Positions 34,033 to 42,480 of a DNA stretch of 62,799 nucleotides are shown here, in pieces. This stretch comes from Acidimicrobiales bacterium (GTDB lineage Bacteria; Actinomycetota; Acidimicrobiia; Acidimicrobiales; Bog-793): assembly GCA_035533595.1 (NCBI GenBank), contig DATLTN010000005.1, positions 1 through 62,799 of the forward strand, given 5' to 3'. The first letter of the stretch is position 1; each line of letters begins with the position of its first letter. Made by a program: the position numbers and the translations under genes. The notes beneath the pieces were generated by a model, which ran no database searches, was not told where the DNA came from, and saw nothing but the letters and a program-made list of their open reading frames with translations.

Positions 34033-34374
34033 CACCGACAGGTTGTGGTGGCGGGTGGACCTCGGCGATGCCCGCAGGTGGAACGAGCGAGAAGCGCAGC
34101 GCGCTGGTGACGCCGCCTTCGGGCAATTCCTGGTAGTTCCGCCAGGGATCACGAATGAATTCGGCGTACAATTAGTTCGACATGCGAACGGATCTCCTCT
34201 TCGGGCGCGGAGCCGCCGCCGCGAGACGGAGCCACCGGTGGCTTCCCTCGCGGGCAGCAAGGCCCTGAAGGCGACCACCATCGTGGTGCGGGCGGCCGTG
34301 CCGCCACGTCACCGCTGAACCGGGCTCGCGCGTGGCCGCGGGCGCAGTGGCAATTCCATGAAGGAGGCGGCGAC
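34033..34374. other. intergenic region with an AT-rich promoter-like spot
   Basis: About 340 bp without a convincing gene. An AT-richer patch at 34153-34185 includes TACAAT (34167-34172), a plausible -10, followed by a 28-codon ORF from 34182 with no recognisable features. It may hold the promoter of the next gene, which has its own GGAGG ribosome site. Confidence 0.35.
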
Positions 34375-34821
34375 ATGGCCGAGGTAGCGACCGAGCAGGC
34401 CCGTTCCGAGAGCGACGGCCGCGTCTTTGAGTTCGGGGGCCTCCGCTTCGACGTGTCCTTCCGGGGGCGTGGCCCGACGCTGCGGGTGCTCGGCCCCGAC
34501 GGCCCGCTGTGGGCGGAGATGCTGCGCTTCGACGACTTCGCCGAGGAGCCCCACTTCCACGCACCCCCCGCGGACCGCTTCGCGTTCGACCGATCCCTCG
34601 GCGACCCGCTGGCCTGGTTCATCGCCCAGGTGCGCGACCACCTCGCGGAATGGCTCGAGCGGGCCGGCTTCGCGGCGGTGCTCGCGCGCGTCGATGTCGC
34701 CGAGGTGACGCGGCACGCCGAGGAGCTCGAGCGGGCGATGGCGGTCTTCGTGCCCGACGGTTACACCCGAGTGCCCGGCCGCGGGCTGCAGCCGATCGCC
34801 GCACCCCCGGCGCCAGCCTGA
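34375..34821 (+). CDS. conserved hypothetical protein
   Basis: 148 residues from an ATG preceded by GGAGGCGGCGAC. The middle reads GPTLRVLGPDGPLWAEMLRF, then EEPHFHAPPADRF, a beta-rich region with an HFH motif, followed by a helical part (AWFIAQVRDHLAEWLERAG, then AEELERAMAVF). There is no signal peptide or membrane segment. The pattern of a small substrate-binding-like beta domain followed by helices is shared by uncharacterised bacterial proteins, but I cannot name a function. It is followed by a broken VOC gene. Confidence 0.65.
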   Translation: MAEVATEQARSESDGRVFEFGGLRFDVSFRGRGPTLRVLGPDGPLWAEMLRFDDFAEEPHFHAPPADRFAFDRSLGDPLAWFIAQVRDHLAEWLERAGFAAVLARVDVAEVTRHAEELERAMAVFVPDGYTRVPGRGLQPIAAPPAPA

Positions 34822-34893
34822 GCCCGCCTCCAAAAGTGACGTGGCGAGCGTCCTGAGAGGCCGCGCGCAGTGGCGCGTCGGTACCCTTTCTCG

Positions 34894-35245
34894 ATGACGA
34901 TCCTCAAGCGAGCCGCGCGGATCTTTCCCGTTCGTGATCTGCGCGTCGCGTTGGCCTTCTACGAGCGGTTGGGCTTTTCCACGCGGAAGTACTACGACGG
35001 CTACGGCTTCGCGAGCCGAGATGGGGTCGAGCTCCGCCTGGGGGTGGTGCCAGGTCAGCAGGCGCCAGCAAGGCACGCCCCGCGTACCTGTAGGTGGACG
35101 ACGCCGACGCAATTGCACGCGAATGGCACACGGTCGGGGCAGACGTCCACTTGCCAGAGGACACCGAGTGGGGTCAGCACGAAGGAGCTGTCGTCGATTC
35201 CCGACGGCAACGTCTTGAGATTCGGTTCGCCGCCGAGGGCCCGAC
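34894..35245 (+). pseudogene. VOC (glyoxalase/bleomycin-resistance-type) gene, inactivated
   Basis: The first frame begins MTILKRAARIFPVRDLRVA and shows the VOC start LAFYERLGFSTRKYYDGYGF. After LRLGVVPG, homology passes to a second frame at about 35055-35075 (SKARPAYL). There a TAG at 35091-35093 replaces the expected Tyr before VDDADAIAREWHTVGADVHL. It then returns to the first frame by a one-base insertion near 35200, ending PDGNVLRFGSP. Two frameshifts and one stop make this clearly decayed. Recognition of the family is from the typical VOC wording. Confidence 0.8.
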
Positions 35246-35310
35246 ACTGGGTTCGGCCAGAAGTCGGCGGCGGTCGCCACGGCGGCCGGGCGCGCCAGCT
35301 GTCGCTGGAG

Positions 35311-36387
35311 CTACTCGCCGCCCTCGCCGAACAGCGTCCCGACACCCTCGACGACGTCGTCGGTGAGGCCGGGGCTGGTCTCGCGGCGCTCGTTCTGGCG
35401 GCGCGCCCAGAACTCCTCGAACTTCGCCTTCTCCTGAGCGGGCTTGCCCACCGGCTCGCCGGACTTCAGCCGTCGCTCGTACCACTGGCGGAAGGCGGTG
35501 GTCTTCTCGGTGCGCGCGCCGCGCACCTCGGAGCGCCGCGCCGTGCGCCGTTCTGATCCCCACATCCGCTCGTCCCGCAGGCGCGCCCGGCGTTCCATCC
35601 CCGGGCGGCGACGCCCCGACAGGTCCGGTGCCCGACGCCGCCGTAGCTCGCTGCGCGCCGTGCCGCGGCGGTTGCGCGCGAGGCGGGCGCGGCGCTCCGC
35701 CATGCGGATCGCATAGGGGTCGTCGCTCGTGATCGCGTTCGAGCGGGGGCGGGTGGTGATCCCCTCGGACTCCTCCATCGACATCGTCTCGGTCTCGGGC
35801 TCGCCCGAGGTGACGCCCCCGCCGGGGGTGGCGCCCGGCCTCGGGCGGGGGCCGACGAGGGGCCGCCGGGTGGGTGCCTTCGCCTTCGGCGTGAGCGCGG
35901 CCTTCTTCTTCGCCTCTTCCTCGGCCTTTTTCTTCGCCTCGGCTTCCTTTTTTTTCTTCTTCTTGCCGCCGAACATCTCCTCGAACAGGTCGCCGGCGAA
36001 CTCGCCGACGAGCTCGCCGAGGAAGCGCTGGGCGGTCGGCAGCTCCTGCGCGGTCGCCGACTCCTCCCGCTCCGGGAGCGGGCGACCGAGCAGCGCGCCG
36101 GCGTTGCGGTTGCCCACGCCGCCCGTCGCCAGCTGGTGGAGGACCGGTGCCGGGATGCGCTGCACGGCGTTGTCGCCGGCGAGCGCCGACCGCAGTGCCC
36201 GGTTGCCGACGAGCCGCTGCAGGCCGTGGATGCCGCGGGGGAGCGGCGCGCCCTCTCCGGTGTCGACGACGGAGGGGGAGCGGCGCGCGAGGCCGCGCCC
36301 GGCCTGCTCGTTGGCCTCCTCGGTGACCCGAAGCTGGTCAGCGCGCTGGGTGCCCTGCGCCTCGCCCTGTTTTGTCGGTGTCGCCAT
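35311..36387 (-). CDS. Arg/Lys-rich protein with eCIS-cargo-type LQRLVGNRAL motif
   Basis: 358 residues from an ATG with a GGAGG site. Residues ~50-80 read GIHGLQRLVGNRALRSALAG followed by NAVQRI, the same N-terminal motif as in the protein at 29330-30556. A helical part (ELVGEFAGDLFEEMFGG) leads into GKKKKKK and a Lys/Ala/Glu helix. A Pro-rich linker (residues ~170-200) and a very Arg-rich region follow (~225-310), then a helical end (RRQNERRETSPGLTDDVVEG). There is no signal peptide. The basic body could bind nucleic acid or act on membranes, but no domain is recognised. It is the last gene of a same-strand row with the Rieske cluster. Confidence 0.65.
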   Translation of the reverse strand: MATPTKQGEAQGTQRADQLRVTEEANEQAGRGLARRSPSVVDTGEGAPLPRGIHGLQRLVGNRALRSALAGDNAVQRIPAPVLHQLATGGVGNRNAGALLGRPLPEREESATAQELPTAQRFLGELVGEFAGDLFEEMFGGKKKKKKEAEAKKKAEEEAKKKAALTPKAKAPTRRPLVGPRPRPGATPGGGVTSGEPETETMSMEESEGITTRPRSNAITSDDPYAIRMAERRARLARNRRGTARSELRRRRAPDLSGRRRPGMERRARLRDERMWGSERRTARRSEVRGARTEKTTAFRQWYERRLKSGEPVGKPAQEKAKFEEFWARRQNERRETSPGLTDDVVEGVGTLFGEGGE

Positions 36388-36491
36388 TCAGTGCTCGACC
36401 TCCAGTCGCTGAGGGTAGTGCGCGGCGGAGCATCGCACCACGTCCAGCGGGCGGTTTGCCCCCGCGCCCCGCGGTGGGGAGGAGCAGGGGA

Positions 36492-38105
36492 TCAGCCGGC
36501 GAGCGCGACGCCGGTCGCCGCGACCAGCGAGGCGGTCACCGCCGCCAGCACCTCGGAAGGCGGCGGCCCCTCGGGCGTCTCGGGCGGCGCCTCGCGCACC
36601 TCGGCAACCGTCTCGGCCCAGCGCGCCGTCCACGAGGAGGGCCAGGCGAGGGCGCGCGCCGTCAGCTCGCAGGCTCCGAGGGCGTGCGCGGCGAGGACGC
36701 CGCCGGCGCCGGAGGAGCCGAAGGCGGCGGCCAGCGCGACCGTCCCACCGGCCTGCAGCGCCGCGGAGGCCGTGCTCCAGGCGCCCCGCCACGCGGCGGC
36801 GACCGTCCGGTCGCGCCCGCGTGCCCAGCGCGCCGAGCTCTCGGCGTTCCAGACGTAGGGCCAGGCGAGCTTCCAGGGCTCCCTCTGGGTGTCGGAGAAG
36901 GCGTTGTCGAAGGCCGCGCTGGCGGCCTTCTCGGCTTCGGCGATCGAGCCCAACGCCTCGGCGGCTGGACCCTCCCCGTCGATCGGCGACGAGTCGCGCA
37001 GCGCCGCTGCCGCGTCCTCGGCGCCGGCCGCCTCCAACCAGAGGGGCAGGTGGGTGCGGACGAGGAGGTCGAGCGCCCACCACCGCGGCGCCGCCCCCTC
37101 CCCGCCGAGGCGTGCGCAGAGTGCCTCGGCGATCCGAGGATCGGGCTGTCCCGAAACGGCGGCCGGCAGCGCGGCGAGGACCGCGGCGAAGTCGCGGAGC
37201 GGGCCGGCCGCTTCTGCGGCGTCAGCCTCGGGGAGGAAGTCCACGCTGCCCGCTGTCGGCGCGGCCGCGGCCGCGGCGGTGTCGGCGGCGATGCCGAGCG
37301 TCGCCGACAGCCAGGACCGCGCGAGCGGGCCGGGGCGCTCGGCGGCGGGCGACACCGCGGCGTCAGGTGGCGCGTCCACGCCGCCGGCCGAGAGGTCAGA
37401 GGCGGGGGTCGTCACCACGAGGCCGCTCGGGAGCGCCCCGAGGCGGTCACCCGCGACGAGCAGCGTGCTCACGTCGTCGAGGGGCGTCACCATCACCTCG
37501 ACCGAGGTCGCCGGCGCGTCGAGGAAGGCGTAGGGGGAGGCGGTCGCGGGGAGCGCGCCTGCGCCGGCGAATCGCGCCTCGAGGACCTCGAGCCAGTTCG
37601 CCTCCACGACCGAGAAGCGGAGATGGCGGAGGATCTTCGGGTCGCCGAGAGCGCCCAGCTCCGGGAAGACGGGCGGCTCCCCCTCGCCGAGGAAGGCCCA
37701 CAGCATCCCGCCGTGCTCGGTGAGCGGGTGGGCGCGGATCTGCACGTAGTCGCGGGTGATCAGCCCCTCGAGGGGGATGTCGACGCAGTGGCCGGTGTTG
37801 TCGAAGCACCAGCCGTGGTAGGGGCAGCGCAGGCCGACATCGGCGGCGACACCCCACTCGAGGCTCACCCCGCGGTGGGGGCAGCGGTCCCCGATCAGCC
37901 CGTAGCGGCCGAGGCGGTCCCGGTAGCAGACGAGGTCCTCGCCGAGGAGGCGGACGCGCCGGGCGTGCTGGCGGTTGAGGATGTCGAGGGGGAGGACCGG
38001 CAGCCAGTGGCGGCGCAGCGCCTCACCGACCGGGGTCCCGGGAAAGACCGAGAACGCCGGCCGCTCGTCGGGGGGGACCTCGGTGGCGGCCTCCGTGGTC
38101 GTCAT
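36492..38105 (-). CDS. Rieske [2Fe-2S] protein with long Ala-rich C-terminal domain
   Basis: 537 residues. A Rieske domain occupies about residues 25-140 with both ligand motifs, CPHRG (Cys75, His77) and CPYHGW (Cys94, His97), in the style of ring-hydroxylating oxygenase alpha subunits. The following region lacks the 2-His-1-carboxylate iron ligands: the expected N-(x)-DPSHxxxxH segment is replaced by LEVLEARFAGAGALP. From ~230 on, the protein is very Ala-rich and helical, with no recognised domain. It may be an electron-transfer component rather than an oxygenase. It lies downstream of two heme-oxygenase-fold proteins. Confidence 0.75.
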   Translation of the reverse strand: MTTTEAATEVPPDERPAFSVFPGTPVGEALRRHWLPVLPLDILNRQHARRVRLLGEDLVCYRDRLGRYGLIGDRCPHRGVSLEWGVAADVGLRCPYHGWCFDNTGHCVDIPLEGLITRDYVQIRAHPLTEHGGMLWAFLGEGEPPVFPELGALGDPKILRHLRFSVVEANWLEVLEARFAGAGALPATASPYAFLDAPATSVEVMVTPLDDVSTLLVAGDRLGALPSGLVVTTPASDLSAGGVDAPPDAAVSPAAERPGPLARSWLSATLGIAADTAAAAAAPTAGSVDFLPEADAAEAAGPLRDFAAVLAALPAAVSGQPDPRIAEALCARLGGEGAAPRWWALDLLVRTHLPLWLEAAGAEDAAAALRDSSPIDGEGPAAEALGSIAEAEKAASAAFDNAFSDTQREPWKLAWPYVWNAESSARWARGRDRTVAAAWRGAWSTASAALQAGGTVALAAAFGSSGAGGVLAAHALGACELTARALAWPSSWTARWAETVAEVREAPPETPEGPPPSEVLAAVTASLVAATGVALAG

Positions 38106-38182
38106 GGCGCACCGTCCACAGAACCGGCACCGGGGCGCGCCGCGCGAAGGTCAGGCAACGGCAGGGACATCGGGGCGGTGCG

Positions 38183-39013
38183 CTACGCCTGGACCGGCGT
38201 GATCTCGTTTCCGACAAGGACCGGGATCTGTGCGCCCGCCGGCGCCTGGAAGGGTGCCTTGCCCGCCGCCACCTCGGCGAGGGGGACGAGGCACTGCCCC
38301 TCGATGTCGAGGCGCTCGCGCAGCGCGCGGGCGGCGAGCAGCTGGCGCTCGGTGGTGCAGGCCCAGTGGGCGAGCACCTCCTCCTCCCACGCGATGTTCT
38401 CCTTCGCGTCGCCGAGGACGGCGTCGAAGAACTCGAGGTCCGCGTCGGCGACGCCGTACTTCGCGCTCAGCGCGTCGCGCACCTGGCCGAGGACGCCCAC
38501 GTAGAAGAGGTCCGAAGCGTAGAGATTGGCGATGCCGTCGAGCCACGTCCACTCCCAGGCGCGGGAGTACATGCACAGCGTCGTGATCGCGAAGAAGGTG
38601 CGCGTGTACGGGCGCCACTCGGCGAGCTGCTGGCGGGTGACGCCGAGCGACTCGCCGAGGCGGGCGAAGAGCTCCTCGTAGGCGGGCGTCGACCACTCGG
38701 GACGGATGTCGCGGACGACGTTCTTCCCCTCGACCCAGACGAGGCGCCGCAGCAGCTTGGCGCGGATCGCGTGCTCGTTGGTCTTGATGTAGATCGCCGC
38801 GGTCGAGAAGTAGAGGTGGTCCCAGTAGTAGTACTGGTCGAGCACCCAGGCCTGGAGCGCGTCGCGGGAGAGGTTGCCGGCGATGAGCTCCTTGTAGAAG
38901 GCGGGCGGCTCGGACATCTTCTGCTCGTACTGCTCGCTGAGCAGCGAGAGGAACTCCTGGCCCGACAGCGGCGGGACCGCGAGATCCTCCGGCCCGTACG
39001 GCGTCTGCGACAC
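38183..39013 (-). CDS. heme-oxygenase-fold (PqqC/TenA-like) protein, putative diiron oxidase
   Basis: 276 residues from a GTG with a GGGGGAAG site. All-helical, with the TenA/PqqC/CADD layout: FYKELIAGNLSRDALQAWVL followed by DQYYYWDHLYFSTAAIYIKT, then RRLVWVEGKN and FDAVLGDAKENIAWEEEVLA. The Glu/His positions fit the metal-ligand pattern of HDO proteins, in which these ligands hold two iron atoms and activate oxygen. PqqC-like cofactor-free chemistry is an alternative. It is flanked by a second, diverged HDO-like gene upstream and the Rieske gene downstream. Confidence 0.75.
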   Translation of the reverse strand: MSQTPYGPEDLAVPPLSGQEFLSLLSEQYEQKMSEPPAFYKELIAGNLSRDALQAWVLDQYYYWDHLYFSTAAIYIKTNEHAIRAKLLRRLVWVEGKNVVRDIRPEWSTPAYEELFARLGESLGVTRQQLAEWRPYTRTFFAITTLCMYSRAWEWTWLDGIANLYASDLFYVGVLGQVRDALSAKYGVADADLEFFDAVLGDAKENIAWEEEVLAHWACTTERQLLAARALRERLDIEGQCLVPLAEVAAGKAPFQAPAGAQIPVLVGNEITPVQA

Positions 39014-39066
39014 AACTTCCCCCTTGGTGGGTGGCGAGATTGAAGGTGGACGGGGTGCGGCGGGCC

Positions 39067-39789
39067 CTACATCCCCCCGCCGGCGCCCATCTGGAAGCGG
39101 AGCTCGAAGACGTGCAGCAGCTGCTCCTGGAGCTCGGGAGTGGTGCAGAAGCGGCGCACGATCTCCTCGTTGAAATCGGCGTGCTCGATGTCGATGCCGG
39201 CGTGCTCGAAGCGGTTCATGAGCGCCCGCTCGATGTCCGGCACTCCCCACTCCTGGAAGCGCTTGCGGTCGCGGTCGATCGCCTCGAGGAGCTCGGCGGA
39301 GTGCATCGCCGTGCCGCCCTCGCCGACCATGCCGCTGCCGATCGCGATGGAGAAGTGCTGGTAGCGGTCCATCGCCACCCGCCAGCCGCGTGAGATGAGG
39401 ATCTGCGGGTCGGCGTCGCCCTTCTCGAGCTCGTTGATCTCCTCGTCCGAGACGCCAAAGGCGTAGGCCTCCCAACGGCTGAGGAGCGGGTGGGCGACCT
39501 TCTCGCCACCGACCGAGGTCTCACCGCCCTCGTCGACGAGCTTGCGCAGCTGGTGGCGGCGAGTCGTCTTGTCGGGGTTGTTGATGTAGCGCTCGCCCTC
39601 GAAGCGGTGGTTGATGTCACCACCGGAGAAGGCGCGGCGCTTGCCGGCCGCGAGGCGCGGGAACTCGTCCTGGCTGAGGATCTCCTTCGCGCGGAAGGGG
39701 TAGTCCTTCTGGTACTCGCTGCGGATCGCCTCGCACGCCGCGATCAGGTCGTCCGGCGACAATGCCCGCTTCTCGGTGTCAACGGTCAC
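39067..39789 (-). CDS. second heme-oxygenase-fold-like helical protein
   Basis: 240 residues from a GTG with a GGGGGG site; the frame continues upstream without coding character. The protein is helical. RRHQLRKLVDEGGETSVGG followed by HPLLSRWEAYAFGVSDEEI parallels the RKxxxExxGE(x)xHPxLWxxFxxALGVxxxEL pattern of PqqC/TenA-like proteins. It also contains RVAMDRYQHFSIAIGSGMVG and several His/Glu residues near the C terminus. It therefore looks like a diverged paralogue of the downstream protein and may form a heterodimer with it. Whether it keeps a metal site is uncertain. Confidence 0.6.
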   Translation of the reverse strand: MTVDTEKRALSPDDLIAACEAIRSEYQKDYPFRAKEILSQDEFPRLAAGKRRAFSGGDINHRFEGERYINNPDKTTRRHQLRKLVDEGGETSVGGEKVAHPLLSRWEAYAFGVSDEEINELEKGDADPQILISRGWRVAMDRYQHFSIAIGSGMVGEGGTAMHSAELLEAIDRDRKRFQEWGVPDIERALMNRFEHAGIDIEHADFNEEIVRRFCTTPELQEQLLHVFELRFQMGAGGGM

Positions 39790-39946
39790 GTGGTAACCCC
39801 CCGTCTCCGTGGCGCCAGTGGGCGCGCGTACCAACCCTATCGCTTCGACCCGATCCTTGAACATGCCAAGGGATCGCTCGGGCGCCGCCCGCGGCGGCCG
39901 CCTGCGGGCCCTCCGGCGCGGCCCGATCCCGGCGAAATGGTGCCCC

Positions 39947-41074
39947 TCAGGAGCCTGCGGTGGCGAGCTCGCGGGCGCTGATCCCGTAGAGCGCCGCGGG
40001 GTTGTCCGAGAGGATCTTCTGCTTGGAGCGCTCGTCGAGGTCGCCACGGCGGAAGACGGCGATCGCGTTGACCTCGCTCGAGGTGTCGGTGTGGCCGTAG
40101 TCGGTGCCGATCACGAGGCTGTCCTCCCCGACGATGTCGAGGATGTAGCGGATGTCGTCCGAGGTCTGGGTGGTGACGTAGACGTTCGCGTCGCGGAAGG
40201 GGTTGTCCTCCCCGGTGAAGCGCTTGCCGTTGCGGCGGGCGAGCTCGCTCATCACCCACGGCACCCACTGCGCCGAGGCCTCGATGAAGCCCCAGCGGAG
40301 CTTCGGGAAGTCCTTGGAGAGGCCGCTCCGGAGCAGGCCGTAGCAGGCGAGCATCGTCGGTACCCGGAAGGTGCCGAAGCCGTCGAGGAGGCTGAAGCGG
40401 GTCCGCAGCGCGTCGACGAGGCGGGGGCTGCCGTTCGCGATGTGGATCGCGATCGAGAGGTCGAGCTGCTCGGCGAGTGCGTAGATCGGGTGGAAGGTGG
40501 GGTCGAGCAGCATCAGGTCGCCGTCGAAGGGGCGCATGCAGACCCCGACGGCCCCGTGCTCGCGCGCGAAGCGGATCTCGTCGAGTGCGTCAGGGACCGA
40601 GAGCACCGGGACCACGCAGGTCCAGCGCAGCCGGCCGCCGCCCTCCTTCCAGATGTCGGCGAGCCAGCGGTTCCAGCTGCGGGCGAGGGCGATCTCGATG
40701 TCCGGGCGGTCGGTCAGCTGCTCGATCCAGACCGAGTTGTGGAGGACCTGGATGTCGATCCCGAGCTCGGTCATGTGCTCGAGGCGGAGCGAGATGTCCT
40801 CCATCTTGCGGGCGGCCGCCGGGGCGGCGACGTCGCGATGGCCGGAGAGGCTCTGCGTGCGCTTCTCGACGTCGGCGTCGCTCGTCGCCGCGGTGCGCAG
40901 GCCGGCGAGCTTGCCGTCGATCAGCCAGTAGCGGGTGTTCGGGTCGTCGTCTGCGGTGACGATGCGGGGGCGGAATTTCGCCTCGCTCTTCTCGAGGTAG
41001 TCCCACGTCCGATCGGTCTCGATTACGTGCGCGTCCGCGTCGATCACGACGGCGGAATCCAAGGAATCGGCCAC
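39947..41074 (-). CDS. amidohydrolase family 2 metal-dependent hydrolase/decarboxylase
   Basis: 375 residues from a GTG. The TIM-barrel amidohydrolase (ACMSD/LigW-like) pattern is visible: DADAHVIETDRTWDY at the N terminus, HMTELGIDIQVLH, AREHGAVGVCMRP, SIAIHIANGSP, then GFIEASAQWVPWVMSEL and VIGTDYGHTDT with the catalytic Asp. The family decarboxylates or hydrolyses aromatic and heterocyclic acids. It is the first gene of the same-strand row that continues with the two HDO-like genes and the Rieske gene, hinting at a degradative or biosynthetic pathway. The substrate is unknown. Confidence 0.85.
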   Translation of the reverse strand: MADSLDSAVVIDADAHVIETDRTWDYLEKSEAKFRPRIVTADDDPNTRYWLIDGKLAGLRTAATSDADVEKRTQSLSGHRDVAAPAAARKMEDISLRLEHMTELGIDIQVLHNSVWIEQLTDRPDIEIALARSWNRWLADIWKEGGGRLRWTCVVPVLSVPDALDEIRFAREHGAVGVCMRPFDGDLMLLDPTFHPIYALAEQLDLSIAIHIANGSPRLVDALRTRFSLLDGFGTFRVPTMLACYGLLRSGLSKDFPKLRWGFIEASAQWVPWVMSELARRNGKRFTGEDNPFRDANVYVTTQTSDDIRYILDIVGEDSLVIGTDYGHTDTSSEVNAIAVFRRGDLDERSKQKILSDNPAALYGISARELATAGS

Positions 41075-41245
41075 AGCCCCTCCGAGCCTTCTCGCGGCGA
41101 GCGCCGCAGGCGACGAACCGCGCCGCCGCGCTCATTCTTGTCCTACCGCCGCGCCCCCACAACCGTGCCTCGGCGGCGGGCCGTGCGGCCGTTGGTGGGG
41201 GCGCGGCGGCCGCCCTCTGGCCGTGCGGAGCTCGCCGCGGCGCGC

Positions 41246-42286
41246 TCAGGAGACCTTGCGGCTGCGGTTGCCTCCGGCGGTGCGCTCGCGGAGCGCGACG
41301 ACGAGCTCGTCCTTGGACATCTTAGAGCGCCCCTCGACTTCGAGCTCGGCGGCGCGCGTGAGCAGGTCGGCCTTGGTCATCCCCTCGAAGTGCTGCTGCT
41401 CGTGGGGTGCCCCGGCCTCGACCTCCTCGGCGGCCTTCGGCACGGCCTTGCGCGCACGCTTCGCGGGGGCCGCCTCGGCGACCTCCTCGACGGACGCCTC
41501 CACCGCGGTGCCGCGCACCTTCGCGATGCTCGCCTGCAGCGCGTCCATCAGGTTGACCACGTTGCTCACGGGGCGCTCGGGCTCGTAGACGAGCGAGCGT
41601 CCCTGGCGCTTCTCCTCGATCAAGGCCTCGATCCGCTCGTGGTACTCGTCGTGGTAGCGCTCGGGGTCGTAGGCGACCGACAGCGACTCGATGAGCTGCT
41701 TCGCGACGTCGAGCTCGCGGCCGTCGAACTTCACGGCCTCGGGGAGGCTGTCGAGCTCCTCGGCGGGGTCGCGGACCTGCTCGGCGAAGTACATCGTCTC
41801 GAGGACGAGGACGTCCTCGGCGGGGCGCACGGCGACGAGGTACTGCTTGTCGCGCATCACGAGGGTCGCGAGTCCGACCCGCTTGGACTCGAGCATCGCC
41901 TGGCGCAGGAGACCGTAGGCCCGGTCCGCGCCCTTGCCTCGGGGCGCGAGGTAGTAGGAGCTCTGGAAGTAGAGGGGGTCGATCTCGTCGAGGGCCACGA
42001 AGTCACTGATCTCGATCGTCTCCGACCGGCCGGGGGCGATGTTCTTCAGCTCCTCGTTGGTGACGATCACGTACTCGCCGCCGCCGAGGTCCATGCCGCG
42101 CACGATGTCGGCCGCGGCGACCTCCTCGCCGGTCCGCTCGTTCACTTTCTTGTAGCGGATGCGGTCGGCCGTGCCCTTCTCGAACTGATTGAAGTGGACG
42201 CCCTGGTCGCGCGTCGCGCTGAACAGCCCCACGGGCACACTCACCAGCCCGAAGCTCAAAAAGCCGCTCCAGATCGACCGCGCCAT
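41246..42286 (-). CDS. ku: Ku protein, non-homologous end joining
   Basis: 346 residues from an ATG with GGAGGGA. Begins MARSIWSGFLSFGLVSVPV, the bacterial Ku signature, with LDEIDPLYFQSSYYLAP and the MRDKQYLVAVRP region of the DNA-encircling core (to ~250). A Lys/Ala/Glu-rich linker follows, and a C-terminal SAP/Rho-N-like helix pair (MTKADLLTRAAELEVEGRSK, then DELVVALRER) that could bind DNA. Ku binds double-strand ends and recruits LigD. No ligD gene is in the window. Confidence 0.95.
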   Translation of the reverse strand: MARSIWSGFLSFGLVSVPVGLFSATRDQGVHFNQFEKGTADRIRYKKVNERTGEEVAAADIVRGMDLGGGEYVIVTNEELKNIAPGRSETIEISDFVALDEIDPLYFQSSYYLAPRGKGADRAYGLLRQAMLESKRVGLATLVMRDKQYLVAVRPAEDVLVLETMYFAEQVRDPAEELDSLPEAVKFDGRELDVAKQLIESLSVAYDPERYHDEYHERIEALIEEKRQGRSLVYEPERPVSNVVNLMDALQASIAKVRGTAVEASVEEVAEAAPAKRARKAVPKAAEEVEAGAPHEQQHFEGMTKADLLTRAAELEVEGRSKMSKDELVVALRERTAGGNRSRKVS

Positions 42287-42480
42287 GTCGTCCCTCCTAT
42301 TCGGGGGTTCAAATCTACCCTCAATAGGCAACATCTGCCCCAACGGGGGTGGTCTGACCCGCGCGAGCGAGCGCCGCAGCGGTCCGGCCGCTCTATCGTT
42401 TTGCCATCACGACCCGCAGGCTGTGGCGACTCTTCCTCGTCGACCTCGCCGCGTTCCTCGCGGCCGCGGTCGCCTATGCC

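Noticed and set aside
29330-41074. A complete contractile injection system
   Set aside because: No tail tube, sheath, baseplate, spike or AAA+ ATPase gene could be recognised; only cargo-like N-terminal motifs are present.
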